DNA from: Proteobacteria bacterium UBA2133
GTDB taxonomy: Bacteria; Pseudomonadota; Gammaproteobacteria; Arenicellales; UBA868
Assembly (NCBI GenBank): GCA_002327725.1
Contig: DCXP01000044.1
Location: 1-56,405, forward strand
DNA: 56,405 nt
Reading direction: 5' to 3'
Below, in pieces: positions 15,181 through 24,149 of the stretch. The notes beneath the pieces were generated by a model that was not told where the DNA came from, made no database searches, and worked only from the letters and a program-made list of their open reading frames with translations. A program made the position numbers and the translations under genes. Numbering within the stretch: the first letter of the stretch is position 1; every line of letters starts with the position of its first letter.

Positions 15181-15966
15181 TCACACGTGCCAGCCGCCGC
15201 AGACCAGCAGTTCCTGACCGGTGACGTTCTTCGAATCATCGCTGGCGAAGAAAATAACGGCATTGGCAACATCCTGCGGCGTAGTGACGCGTCGCAGCAC
15301 CATTTCATCGACATACTCGTTATATACTTCCTGATAAGTAACACCCCGCTTCTCAGCCTTTACCCGGCACAACTTCTCCATGCGTGGCGTTTCCACGATA
15401 CCCGGCATAATGGCATTGCAATTGATATTGTATTCACCGGTATCCAGTGCCGCTGTCCGGGTCAGCCCGCGGACCGCCCACTTCGAGGAACTGTAAGCGG
15501 CACGGTACCGGTAGCCGCGCATCCCGGAACCACCACCGATGTTGACCACCTTGCCGTAGCGTTGTTCTATCATGGTGGGGAGTACGTGCTTCATAGGCAG
15601 GAATGTGCCGATGATGTTTTTCTTCAACACATCGGTGAAATCCTGTGCGCCGATCTCCCAGACCGGCGTCTCTATCGGCCCCGTTGCACCAGCGGCATTG
15701 ACGAGCACGTCGATGCGTCCTTCAAAAAACGATTTCGCCGCCTCGACCACTGTGATCACATCATTCTCCTCGGTAGCGTCGCCTTCCTGAAAAGCAGCCA
15801 TGACGCCGTTACCGCGCAACTCCTCCGCAAGCTCCGCAAGCGGTTCCCGGGTACGCGCTGTCATGAACAACTCCGCTCCTTCATCAGCAAGCGTGCGTGT
15901 AATGGTGCCACCCATGCCCTGGGCAGCGCCCGTAATGAGAACTTTTTTACCGTTTAGTTTCACCAT
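15181..15966 (-). CDS. Short-chain dehydrogenase/reductase (SDR family)
   Basis: NAD(P)-dependent oxidoreductase (261 aa) with a classical SDR layout: cofactor motif TGAAQGMG (residues 12-19), NAAG at 90-93, catalytic Tyr158 and Lys162 in YSSSK, and PGIVETP after the catalytic helix. The substrate cannot be read from sequence. It is the last gene of the long minus-strand catabolic array and lies 39 bases after hyuB, so an alcohol or carbonyl intermediate of the same pathway is a reasonable guess. Its stop codon abuts the truncated cytochrome, marking an island edge. Confidence 0.85.
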   Translation of the reverse strand: MVKLNGKKVLITGAAQGMGGTITRTLADEGAELFMTARTREPLAELAEELRGNGVMAAFQEGDATEENDVITVVEAAKSFFEGRIDVLVNAAGATGPIETPVWEIGAQDFTDVLKKNIIGTFLPMKHVLPTMIEQRYGKVVNIGGGSGMRGYRYRAAYSSSKWAVRGLTRTAALDTGEYNINCNAIMPGIVETPRMEKLCRVKAEKRGVTYQEVYNEYVDEMVLRRVTTPQDVANAVIFFASDDSKNVTGQELLVCGGWHV

Positions 15967-16005
15967 TGACTCCTGAATGACTTGTGGAACATCTGTACCG
16001 GCGGC

Positions 16006-17589
16006 TTACGGTAATCCGTAACCACCACCCCCGCTGCTTTGCATGATGACGCAGTCACCTTCAAACAACTCGATATGGGTCTTGCCTGCGATCTGCATAC
16101 AGCTGCCATCAGTTCTCTCCACGCTGATCCTGAACGGCGCACCGGGCTCACCCTGCTGCAGCCCATACGGGGGTACGACGCAGCGTTCAACCATGGATGT
16201 CATGACCATCCTGGGAGCCAAAATCCGATACCGCCTCTCCTGCCCGTCCCCGCCTGCGTGCTTACCCCGCCCCCCCGAACCGCTTCGTAGCGCCTGGCGT
16301 TCAACGCGAATCGGATAGGCTTTTTCGATCACTTCAGCCGGCGTATTCATAACGTTCGACATATGCGGGCGCGTCGTTGGATAGCCATCGCGATCACAGC
16401 GCGCCCCTTCTCCACCGCCGTGCACCTCATACAGGGTGGTCCATTTGCCGGTCCGCGGATCGATGCCGCTGAATAGCAGCAGCCCCGATGTGGTCGACCC
16501 CCCGGCGCTCAAGCGCTCCGGCACGGCCGCTTCCATCGCTTTGAAGATGGCGTCGACGACCCGCTGGGAAGTTTCGTGGTTGCCACCCACCACCGGGCTG
16601 CTGACGGGCGGATTCAGGATCGACCCGGGACGGGTCTCGATCTGCACCGGGCGGGCGGCCCCAGCACTCGGCTGGATGTCAGGCCCGGCGATGGCCTTCA
16701 TCGCGTAGAACACACTGGCCGCGGCGGTGTACGGCGTGGCGTTCAGCGGTCCTGTTGCCGAGTCGTCGCTGTCGCGAAAATCGAAAACCGCGGTATCCTC
16801 CCTGATCGTGATTTTCACCCGGACCGCAATTTTTCTGTCGGTGATGCCGTCGTTATCGAGAAAGTCTTCACCGGAATACTCACCGTCCGGCAGCTCACGG
16901 ATCGCATTGCGCATCTCCGCCTCGGCCTGGTTGTGGATGTCCTCGATCGCGGCCTGTAGGGTCGCTACGCCGAATCGGGCGAACAGTTCCTGCAAACGCC
17001 CGTCCGCAGCGCGGGTCGCGGCCATCTGCGCGAGGATGTCACCCTCGCGTTCTTCCGCACCACGAACATTCGACAGTATCACGTCGAGCTTCTCACGATC
17101 GACACCGTGGCGGGTAAAGACACGTAGCGGGGGAATGCGCAAACCCTCCTGCCAGGCATCCCGGGCGTCGGGTACATAACTGCCGGGATTGGCGCCGCCG
17201 ATATCGGCCCAATGCGCAAGGCAAACAGCGAAAGCCTGCAGTGTCGTGCCGGAAAAGACCGGGCGGATCGCTTTCACGTCGGGTAGATGATTGCCACCCA
17301 CTTCCGGCAGGTTGAGGAACCAGACATCGCCCGGCTGTAGTTGCCCGGCCGGCACGCGGCCCAGAAATGCCTGGACGGTTGCGCCCATGATCCCCAGGTG
17401 TGCGGGGATATCCCTGCCCTGGGCGATCAATCCGCCGCTGGCGTCGGTCAGTGCCGACGACAGATCACCCGCTTCCCGCAACAGCGGAGATCGCGCCGAG
17501 CGCATGATCACCAGCGACATCTCCTCCGCGACGGCGGTCAGTGCGTTGCGTATCACCTCAACCGTAAAAGGATCGATCTGTGTCGTCAT
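16006..17589 (-). CDS. hyuB: Hydantoinase B/oxoprolinase family protein (HyuB)
   Basis: Beta subunit (527 aa) of the ATP-dependent hydantoinase/5-oxoprolinase/acetone carboxylase superfamily. Marks are DPFTVEVIRNAL at the N-terminus, MRSARSPLLREAGDLSSAL, the HxGxMG-like AHLGIMGAT, NHLPDVKAIRPVF, GGGEGARCDRDG and the C-terminal SSGGGGYG. The ATG at 17589 is chosen because it gives the usual MTTQIDPF start; an upstream in-frame start would overlap hyuA. With HyuA it would open a cyclic amide such as a (methyl)hydantoin, lactam or imide at the cost of ATP. Exact specificity is not predictable. Confidence 0.88.
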   Translation of the reverse strand: MTTQIDPFTVEVIRNALTAVAEEMSLVIMRSARSPLLREAGDLSSALTDASGGLIAQGRDIPAHLGIMGATVQAFLGRVPAGQLQPGDVWFLNLPEVGGNHLPDVKAIRPVFSGTTLQAFAVCLAHWADIGGANPGSYVPDARDAWQEGLRIPPLRVFTRHGVDREKLDVILSNVRGAEEREGDILAQMAATRAADGRLQELFARFGVATLQAAIEDIHNQAEAEMRNAIRELPDGEYSGEDFLDNDGITDRKIAVRVKITIREDTAVFDFRDSDDSATGPLNATPYTAAASVFYAMKAIAGPDIQPSAGAARPVQIETRPGSILNPPVSSPVVGGNHETSQRVVDAIFKAMEAAVPERLSAGGSTTSGLLLFSGIDPRTGKWTTLYEVHGGGEGARCDRDGYPTTRPHMSNVMNTPAEVIEKAYPIRVERQALRSGSGGRGKHAGGDGQERRYRILAPRMVMTSMVERCVVPPYGLQQGEPGAPFRISVERTDGSCMQIAGKTHIELFEGDCVIMQSSGGGGYGLP

Positions 17590-17596
17590 GATAATC

Positions 17597-19606
17597 TCAC
17601 CGTACCCTGATAAAGATTTGCCCCGATCCATCCACTGAGGCTTCGGTCCCGGGCTCGACGACAATGGTCGACCAGTCATCCTGAATGATCATCGGCCCGT
17701 CGATCTGCACCCCCAGGGGCAGTTTTGAACGGTCATAAAACGGTGTTTCCAGTTTCCCATGTCCTTCGAACCAGCACTCGCGTGTGGTCAGTTTATCCAG
17801 CCGTTGGCTGGTGCCGGCTTGACCCAAAGAAGAGAGTTCGTAAGCCGGCGGGGCTTTGACGGTGACCCTCACAGTATCCAACTCCCAGGGTTCGTCGGTT
17901 GAAAAGCCATATAGACGATCGTGCAGCTTTCTGAACTCTGCGTTCAGGGTTTCGGCTTGATAGGGCTGCCGGAGCATGACGCTGACGGTATCCGACTGAC
18001 CGGAATAGCGCACCAGGCCGACCACTTCGGTGCGCAGATCCCCCTCGCCGACTTTCGCCCCAAGCAGGGGCTCGGCCAGTCTGTACCTCATCCGATCCAC
18101 GATTTCGCCGAGCCCATCGGCATCCCATGAAGCGGAGGGCATATGCACCGGGCGCTGTTCCGCATAGCGCATTTCCGCGGTGATGCATCCCAGGGCCGAA
18201 AATGCGCTGGAGAATCGAGGTACGACAACGGTCTCGATGCCGAATTCCCGCGCCAGCGACACGGCGTGCATCGGACCGGCGCCACCGAAGGCCAGCAGCG
18301 TACAGGTCCTCGCATCCGCCCCGTGTTCGATGGTGACGCGTCGCAGCGCACGCGCCATATTGGCGTTTGCCACCCGCCGCACACCGAGCGCCGTTTCGGG
18401 GATGGTTTTCCCGAACGCGTCGGCCAGCGGCTTGAAGGCGCGCTCAGCTCTTTCGATATCCAGTCGGACCGAACCACCGAGATCCCGATCGGGATCGATA
18501 TAGCCAAGAATGGCGTTGGCATCCGCCACCGTCGGCTGCGTTCCCCCCTGTCCGTAACAGGCCGGCCCAGGCGAAGCGCCCGCGCTGTCCGGCCCGACCC
18601 GGATCGCCTTGCCGTCCCGGCGCGCGATCGAACCGCCGCCGGCACCGATGGTTTCGACCGCGACCATCATCTGTCGTACCGGGTAGCCGGCCATCCGCTG
18701 ATTGCTGCTGATCGGGACCTCGCCATCGGCGATGATGCTGACGTCGGTGGTCGTACCACCCATATCGAACGTGATGACGTTGTCGAGCGCGATATCGCCG
18801 GCCACTTCCGCTCCGGCCGTGACACCGGCGGCAGGCCCTGAAAGCGCCAGCGCCAGAGGCCGGGTCTGGATGGCCTCAACCGAGGCCATACCGCCGGCCG
18901 AGTGGAACAGGTGCAGGCCGGTGCTGGATTCCATCACCGTTTTCATGCGCGCCAGGTACCTGGCGACCAGCGGCATCAGCGCTGCATTCATAGCGGTAGA
19001 ATTGGTGCGCTCGTATTCCCGTGGCTCGGGGTTGAGTTCATGGGAAAGCGCGATATAAGGAACGCTGTCGCGCAGGGAATCCGCCAGCCGGGATTCGTGT
19101 TCGCCGTTGACGTAGCTGTGCAGCAAACTGATCGCCAACGATTCCACACCCAGTTTTTCCACCTCGGCTGTCAGGCGCTTGATTTCCTCATCCGTCAATG
19201 GGGTGACGGTCACGCCCTCGGCATCGATTCTCTCCCGCGCCTCGACGCGTCGATCCGGGGGCACCAGCGCCGCCACTCTCGGTGTCACGCTCAAACGGTA
19301 GAGTTCACGCCGGTTCTGGCGCCCGATTTCGAGCGTATCGGCAAAACCCTCGGTGATGACAAGGGCGGTGGGTTGCAGGCGGTTCTCGACGATGGCGTTG
19401 GTAGCCATCGTGGTGCCATGCATGATATCGCCGACGTTCTCGAGTTCGAGACCCAGCGAGTGGCATGCGGACGTGATCCCGGCGACCGGATCATCGGGCC
19501 GGCTCAGTACTTTGCCCATGCGAGTCTCGCCGGTCGCGGAATCAACTGCGACGATATCGGTAAACGTACCACCGATGTCGATACCGACTGACCAGGTGCT
19601 TTTCAT
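17597..19606 (-). CDS. hyuA: Hydantoinase A/oxoprolinase family protein (HyuA)
   Basis: Alpha subunit (669 aa) with the actin-like ATPase fold. The phosphate loops are visible as GIDIGGTFTDIV at the N-terminus and FDMGGTTTDVS in the middle, along with MHGTTMATNAIVE, LSGPAAGV and GAGGGSIA. An AGAGTTCG-like site (AGAGGTCG) precedes the ATG at 19606. It sits 7 bases upstream of hyuB, the standard arrangement. ATP-dependent N-methylhydantoin hydrolysis to N-carbamoylsarcosine is one known reaction of this pair; with a sarcosine/dimethylglycine dehydrogenase-like enzyme in the same array, that is one candidate route. Confidence 0.9.
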   Translation of the reverse strand: MKSTWSVGIDIGGTFTDIVAVDSATGETRMGKVLSRPDDPVAGITSACHSLGLELENVGDIMHGTTMATNAIVENRLQPTALVITEGFADTLEIGRQNRRELYRLSVTPRVAALVPPDRRVEARERIDAEGVTVTPLTDEEIKRLTAEVEKLGVESLAISLLHSYVNGEHESRLADSLRDSVPYIALSHELNPEPREYERTNSTAMNAALMPLVARYLARMKTVMESSTGLHLFHSAGGMASVEAIQTRPLALALSGPAAGVTAGAEVAGDIALDNVITFDMGGTTTDVSIIADGEVPISSNQRMAGYPVRQMMVAVETIGAGGGSIARRDGKAIRVGPDSAGASPGPACYGQGGTQPTVADANAILGYIDPDRDLGGSVRLDIERAERAFKPLADAFGKTIPETALGVRRVANANMARALRRVTIEHGADARTCTLLAFGGAGPMHAVSLAREFGIETVVVPRFSSAFSALGCITAEMRYAEQRPVHMPSASWDADGLGEIVDRMRYRLAEPLLGAKVGEGDLRTEVVGLVRYSGQSDTVSVMLRQPYQAETLNAEFRKLHDRLYGFSTDEPWELDTVRVTVKAPPAYELSSLGQAGTSQRLDKLTTRECWFEGHGKLETPFYDRSKLPLGVQIDGPMIIQDDWSTIVVEPGTEASVDGSGQIFIRVR

Positions 19607-19658
19607 GTAATCGACCTCTTTCCGGCCAACGCGCCGAGCCGCAGATTCGCCATTGGTC

Positions 19659-20207
19659 TCAGGCGTACAGCCAGTAGACCAATACCAGCGCGCCGCCTGT
19701 CACGATCGCCGCCCACCACAGCCAGGCAGGAACCGTTCCATCGCCGGTTGCCGTGGTAACGGAATCCGGCGCCAGGTGACGGGCGAAGTTGCTGAAAAAC
19801 CGCCCCGCCAGTTTTTGCGCCGCGGTTTCGATAAGGCGTGAACCGACCTGGGCCAGCTTGCCTCCCACTTTGGTGTCGGCTGTGTAGTGCAATTCCGTTT
19901 CAGTACCGTCTTCGATGAGTTCGATCGTTGCCTGGCCACTGGCGAAGCCAGCCGCCCCGGCGCCCTTGCCCTGCCCGATGATCCGGTAGCTTTCGGGCGG
20001 CTTGATGTCCGATAAAGTAATATTGACAGTGAACGAAGAGTTGATCGGGCCGATCGACGTATGGATTTCCGCGGCGTACTCGTTTTCGGCTTTCTCCATA
20101 AACGACTTGCAGCCGGGTATGCAGGCCTTGAGCGCGACGGGATCGACAAGTGCTTCCCACACCGCCTGTCGTTCGATCGGAATTCTATATTTGCCCTCCA
20201 AAATCAT
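19659..20207 (-). CDS. CoxG-like SRPBCC-domain membrane-anchored protein
   Basis: 182 aa. Residues 1-145 form an SRPBCC/CoxG domain: the opening MILEGKYRIP, AVWEALVDPVALKACIPG and the glycine-rich GQGKGAGAAGFASG are characteristic. The C-terminus has one hydrophobic helix (about 158-180), so the protein is anchored to the inner membrane. CoxG homologues recruit aerobic CO dehydrogenase-type molybdenum hydroxylases to the membrane and pass electrons toward quinone. Its place directly downstream of the large subunit gene supports that role here. Confidence 0.85.
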   Translation of the reverse strand: MILEGKYRIPIERQAVWEALVDPVALKACIPGCKSFMEKAENEYAAEIHTSIGPINSSFTVNITLSDIKPPESYRIIGQGKGAGAAGFASGQATIELIEDGTETELHYTADTKVGGKLAQVGSRLIETAAQKLAGRFFSNFARHLAPDSVTTATGDGTVPAWLWWAAIVTGGALVLVYWLYA

Positions 20208-20268
20208 GACGTGTCTTGGTATTCAAGAAGTTCCCGCGTTCCTAGACAGCCGCAGCGGAAAACCGGGT

Positions 20269-22650
20269 TCAACCGGCAGCTTCCCGGCGCGCATTCTCGA
20301 TCTGTTCCAGGATGAAACTCGGGCGAAGCGGTACGCTGCGGATGTTGACACCGATTCCGGCGAGCGCATCACAGACCGCGTTGGCAATCGCGGGTACCGC
20401 GCCGGTCACGCCGCATTCGCCGGTCCCTTTGATACCCCCCACCGTGTCGATACTCGGTGTTTCGATATGATCTATCCGCATGTCGGGAATATCCATCGCC
20501 AGGGGTATGACGTAGTCCAGCAGGTTGGCGTTCAGGTGCTGGCCGTCTGAGTCGTAGACGATCTCTTCCATCAGGGCCTCGCCGATCCCCTGTACGGTGC
20601 CGCCGTGTATCTGTCCCTTGACAATCATCGGGTTGATCACGCGCCCGCAATCATGCACCAGCGTGTAGTTTTCGATTTCAATACGGCCGTCATCCGGATC
20701 CACTGCCACCTGGGCGATATGGGTGCCGTTGGCCAGCGTTACCATGGGCGGATCGTAGTAATCGGTCGCCTCCAGGCCATGATCCTCACCCTCGGGCAGG
20801 GGGATGTTGTTCATCGAATACGCGGTCTCGGCAACCTGTTCCATGGTCAGGCTGTTACCCGGTGCGCCGGCCCGGTGCACGCAACCACCCCCCAGTACCA
20901 GGTCGGCCGGATCCGCTTGCAGTATGACGCCGGCGATGCGCTTTATCTTCGCGATCAGCTTGTCGCAGCAGCGGATGATGCTGCCGCCACCGACCACCGA
21001 GCCGCGACTGGCGAAGGTACCGGTGCCGAACGGCGTCTTGGCGGTATCGCCTTCGAAAACACGGACATCCGCGTACTCGAGACCGAGCCGGTCAGCGGCG
21101 ACCTGGGCAAAGGCCGTGAGATGTCCCTGGCCGGCATCCGCCTGGCTCAAGAAGACGGATGCCCGGCCGTCCGGTTCGACAACCACGCGGGCACTGTCGA
21201 AGCCCGGCATCTTGGCAAAGCCGCGGACACGCCAGCCGGGGGCACCGGTGCCGGACACCTCGGTGTAATTGCAGATACCGATGCCACGGTACTTGCCGTC
21301 GATCAACCTGTCCCTCGGCTGCCTGGCGCGAAACTCGTCGTAGCCGGAGAGCTCGACCACCCGATCGAGGGATTGCAGGTAGCTGCCAGTGTCATAACGG
21401 ACGCCAACCACGTTAACGTAGGGGAACTGGTCCGGATTGACGACGTTGCGGCGGCGAACGTCGGCCGGGTCGATATCGAGGGTACGCCCGATGCGGTCCA
21501 TCATGCCTTCCATGGCGAGAAAGCAGGACGGCTGACCGGTCCCCCGATAGGCGCCGGTGGGACAGGTATTGGTCAGCGCGGAGACGACGTCGTACTTGTA
21601 GTTTCTGATCCGGTAGGGCCCCGGCAGCATGCGCGCGGCGCCGGTCGCCTCCAGGGTGCAGGAGAACGGGTAATTGGCGTAAGCCCCGGAATTCGTCATC
21701 AGGTTGAGCTTGATCGCCTGGATAACGCCGTCGCGATTTACCGCCACCTTGATCCGGTGGAGGTGTTCCCGCGCATGCGGATCGCTCAGAAGCTGCTCGC
21801 GCCGGTCCTGCACCCACTTGACCGCGCGACGATAGCGGCGCACCAGCGCCACGGCGACGAGTTCATCCGGAAACACGTGACACTTGGTGCCGAAGCCGCC
21901 GCCGACCACCGGCGTCACCACCCGGACGCTGGATTCCGGCATCTGCAGGTGATCCGCGATGGCGGTTCGCACCTGATGGGGGATCTGTGTCGGGGTCCAC
22001 AGCGTGTAGGTATCCGCAACCTCGTCGATCACCGCGAGACAGCCGCGCGGTTCGATCGGCAGGCCGGTGACGCGGCCGAGGCGGAATTCCTCTTCCAGCA
22101 CCAGGTCCGCGGAGTCGAACTGTTCTTCAAACCCCTCTGTTTCAAAATGGCTTTCAAAAACCATGTTGTCGCCCAGGGAATCGAACAGCACCGGGGCATC
22201 GCCTTTCAGCGCCTCCTCGATTCCCGAAACCGCGGGCAGCGGATCGTAGTCCACGTCGACCAGCTCGATGGCGTCCTGCGCGATGTAGGGGCTGTCCGCC
22301 AGGATCACGGCAACATATTCGCCGACGAACCGGACCTTGTCGACGGCGATCACCAGCCGCTCGACCCTGCGGTAGCCGTCGATCTGGATGTCGGGTGCAA
22401 ACGGCAGGATGTCATCGCTGAAATCCGCGCCCGTCAACACATCGATCACCCCCGGCAGTGCCTTCGCCCTGGAGGCATCCACCCCGGCGATTTTTGCGTG
22501 GGCGTACGGACTGCAGACAAAGCCTAAATGCATCGTATTCTGCGGCACCGGCAGATCATCCAGATACTTGCCCTGACCCCGCAGCAGATAGGCATCCTCA
22601 CGGCGCGGCACACTCTTGCCGATCAGGGTCCAATCACTGATCTCGTTCAT
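20269..22650 (-). CDS. Molybdenum hydroxylase large subunit (xanthine dehydrogenase/CoxL family)
   Basis: Mo-cofactor subunit (793 aa) of the xanthine oxidase superfamily. The N-terminal a/b hammerhead starts near SVPRREDAYLLRGQGKYLDDL; Mo-pterin segments include GGGFGTKCHVFPDE and GQIHGGTVQGIGEAL; the catalytic glutamate lies in GTGECGVTGA near the C-terminus. The active-site loop reads AYRGTGQ, neither the AYXCSFR of true CO dehydrogenase nor the AYRGAGR of its form II relatives. A different substrate, such as an N-heterocycle or aldehyde, is therefore likely. It overlaps the iron-sulphur subunit gene by 4 bases. The neighbouring CoxG-like protein suggests membrane coupling. Confidence 0.9.
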   Translation of the reverse strand: MNEISDWTLIGKSVPRREDAYLLRGQGKYLDDLPVPQNTMHLGFVCSPYAHAKIAGVDASRAKALPGVIDVLTGADFSDDILPFAPDIQIDGYRRVERLVIAVDKVRFVGEYVAVILADSPYIAQDAIELVDVDYDPLPAVSGIEEALKGDAPVLFDSLGDNMVFESHFETEGFEEQFDSADLVLEEEFRLGRVTGLPIEPRGCLAVIDEVADTYTLWTPTQIPHQVRTAIADHLQMPESSVRVVTPVVGGGFGTKCHVFPDELVAVALVRRYRRAVKWVQDRREQLLSDPHAREHLHRIKVAVNRDGVIQAIKLNLMTNSGAYANYPFSCTLEATGAARMLPGPYRIRNYKYDVVSALTNTCPTGAYRGTGQPSCFLAMEGMMDRIGRTLDIDPADVRRRNVVNPDQFPYVNVVGVRYDTGSYLQSLDRVVELSGYDEFRARQPRDRLIDGKYRGIGICNYTEVSGTGAPGWRVRGFAKMPGFDSARVVVEPDGRASVFLSQADAGQGHLTAFAQVAADRLGLEYADVRVFEGDTAKTPFGTGTFASRGSVVGGGSIIRCCDKLIAKIKRIAGVILQADPADLVLGGGCVHRAGAPGNSLTMEQVAETAYSMNNIPLPEGEDHGLEATDYYDPPMVTLANGTHIAQVAVDPDDGRIEIENYTLVHDCGRVINPMIVKGQIHGGTVQGIGEALMEEIVYDSDGQHLNANLLDYVIPLAMDIPDMRIDHIETPSIDTVGGIKGTGECGVTGAVPAIANAVCDALAGIGVNIRSVPLRPSFILEQIENARREAAG

Positions 22651-23243
22651 GACGGCTCACCGCCCGCGTCCAAAGTGCGATCGCGCATCTTCACCGCCGC
22701 GGCTTCCACCGCATCGACAATATTCAGATAACCGGTGCAGCGGCAGACGTTGTTCACCAGCGCCTCGCGGACCTGTTCCCGTGTCGGGTCGGGATTGCGC
22801 TTTAGAAATTCGATCGTGGTGAGAAGGAACCCGGAGGTGCAGTAGCCGCATTGCACGGCGTGGTTCTCGTGAAACGCCTGCTGAATGGGGTGCAGGGGCC
22901 CGTCCCCGGCGATCCCCTCCACCGTCGTTATCTCGGCACCCTCCAGGGCCGCCGCGAACTGCAGGCAGGCGCGCGCCGTCCTGCCGTCGATCAGCACCGT
23001 GCAGGCACCGCATACACCCTGTTCGCAGCCGATATGCGTTCCTTTCAGACCCAGTTCGTGGCGCAGGAAATCGGCCAGAAGATAGCGCGCCTCGACTTCA
23101 CGCTCATACACTGTGCCGTTGACTGTCAGTTTCACGTTCACCCGGTGGTTATCCAAACGCTCCGGTGCGGCGGCTTGCGAGGGCTTTTTCCCGGCATCAC
23201 CGGGGTCTGCAAACAAGCGCGAGATAAGGTCGTTCAGCGACAT
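22647..23243 (-). CDS. Molybdenum hydroxylase small subunit, two [2Fe-2S] clusters
   Basis: 198 aa. The plant-type [2Fe-2S] domain carries GCEQGVCGACTVLIDG and the second, helical domain carries QCGYCTSGF and NVCRCTGY, so all eight cysteine ligands are present. The protein is about 35 residues longer at the N-terminus than most CoxS/XdhS proteins (MSLNDLISRLFADPGD...), with a short amphipathic-looking start and an Ala/Pro-rich linker. Electrons from the Mo centre pass through it to the FAD subunit. Gene order medium-small-large (transcribed leftward) matches coxMSL. Confidence 0.93.
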   Translation of the reverse strand: MSLNDLISRLFADPGDAGKKPSQAAAPERLDNHRVNVKLTVNGTVYEREVEARYLLADFLRHELGLKGTHIGCEQGVCGACTVLIDGRTARACLQFAAALEGAEITTVEGIAGDGPLHPIQQAFHENHAVQCGYCTSGFLLTTIEFLKRNPDPTREQVREALVNNVCRCTGYLNIVDAVEAAAVKMRDRTLDAGGEPS

Positions 23244-24110
23244 TCAGTTCACCGTTTCACTGCAATTCAGTAGAGCCCGTTTGACAAGCACGCCGGCGAC
23301 CCGTCTGCGGTATTCGCGATCCGCGTGGATGTCCTGATATGGCGCCGTAGCTTCGGTTGACACGGCCGATGCTTCCTCCACCAATTCTTCCGTCAATACC
23401 TTTCCCTCCAACAGCTTCTCCGCCGGCCGCAGCCGCAGCGTGGTTTCGCTGAGCCCCATTGCCGCGAGCCGGGCTTTGCGACAGACTCCGCCGGCGTCGA
23501 TATCGACGGACAAAGCGAGCCCGGCCACGGCAAAACCGTGCGCCCGATTCGATACTTCGAGAAAGACACTCTTCGAATCAGAGCCGGCCTTCGGTATCCA
23601 GACCTGCCGTAGCATTTCATCGGGCTCGAGACAATTGCTCAGCGCCGAAAGGTAGAATTCGTCCGCACTCACTTCACGTCTGCCGCGGACACTGGCGATT
23701 TCAAATGTTGCCTCCAACGCGGCTGCCACACTGGGCAGTTCGGCGAGGGGGTCGGCATGTGCAAGACTGCCGCAAACCGTACCGCAATTGCGACTCGCCC
23801 GGACACCGACATAGGGCATGGCGGCGCTGACGAGCGGCAGCCGCTGCGCCACCCGCTCACTGTCTTCCAGTTCAGCCTGGCGCGTACGCGCACCGATGGC
23901 ATAGCCGCCGCCTTGCTCATTGAGGTAACTAAGCGCGGCGCACCGGTTGAGGCTGATGAGCACTTGTGGCTGCAGGATCCGCATGTTCATCAACGGCACG
24001 AGGCTCTGGCCTCCCGCGAGAATACGCGCCTCGGTGCCATATTCATGCAGCAGGGCAAGAATTTCCTGCTCATCTTCCGGGACATAAAGCTTAAACGGCG
24101 CTGGTTTCAT
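23244..24110 (-). CDS. Molybdenum hydroxylase FAD-binding medium subunit (CoxM family)
   Basis: 288 aa. The FAD-binding PCMH domain has AGGQSLVPLMNMRILQP near residue 30 and the pyrophosphate-binding loop NCGTVCGSLAHADP near 108, matching (R)NxGTVGGSLAHADP of CoxM. The C-terminal CO dehydrogenase flavoprotein domain ends with YRRRVAGVLVKRAL. It directly adjoins the small subunit gene. It lies 39 bases downstream of the corrinoid protein gene in the same direction, so hydroxylase and methyltransferase genes are probably in one transcript. Confidence 0.92.
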   Translation of the reverse strand: MKPAPFKLYVPEDEQEILALLHEYGTEARILAGGQSLVPLMNMRILQPQVLISLNRCAALSYLNEQGGGYAIGARTRQAELEDSERVAQRLPLVSAAMPYVGVRASRNCGTVCGSLAHADPLAELPSVAAALEATFEIASVRGRREVSADEFYLSALSNCLEPDEMLRQVWIPKAGSDSKSVFLEVSNRAHGFAVAGLALSVDIDAGGVCRKARLAAMGLSETTLRLRPAEKLLEGKVLTEELVEEASAVSTEATAPYQDIHADREYRRRVAGVLVKRALLNCSETVN

Positions 24111-24149
24111 GGCATCGCCTGATCATGACATGGGTGGGTTGGCGCCGGA

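Noticed and set aside
14974..15957. A 327-codon plus-strand frame across the SDR gene and cytochrome remnant
   Set aside because: Both minus-strand translations match known families; the plus-strand one does not.
20605..22527. A 640-codon open frame on the plus strand opposite the hydroxylase large subunit
   Set aside because: It is antisense to a clear XDH-family gene, has His/Arg/Asp-rich composition and no recognisable motif; it arises from high GC at third positions.
19659..24110. Aerobic carbon monoxide dehydrogenase operon
   Set aside because: The large subunit active-site loop AYRGTGQ lacks the signature of both CO dehydrogenase forms.
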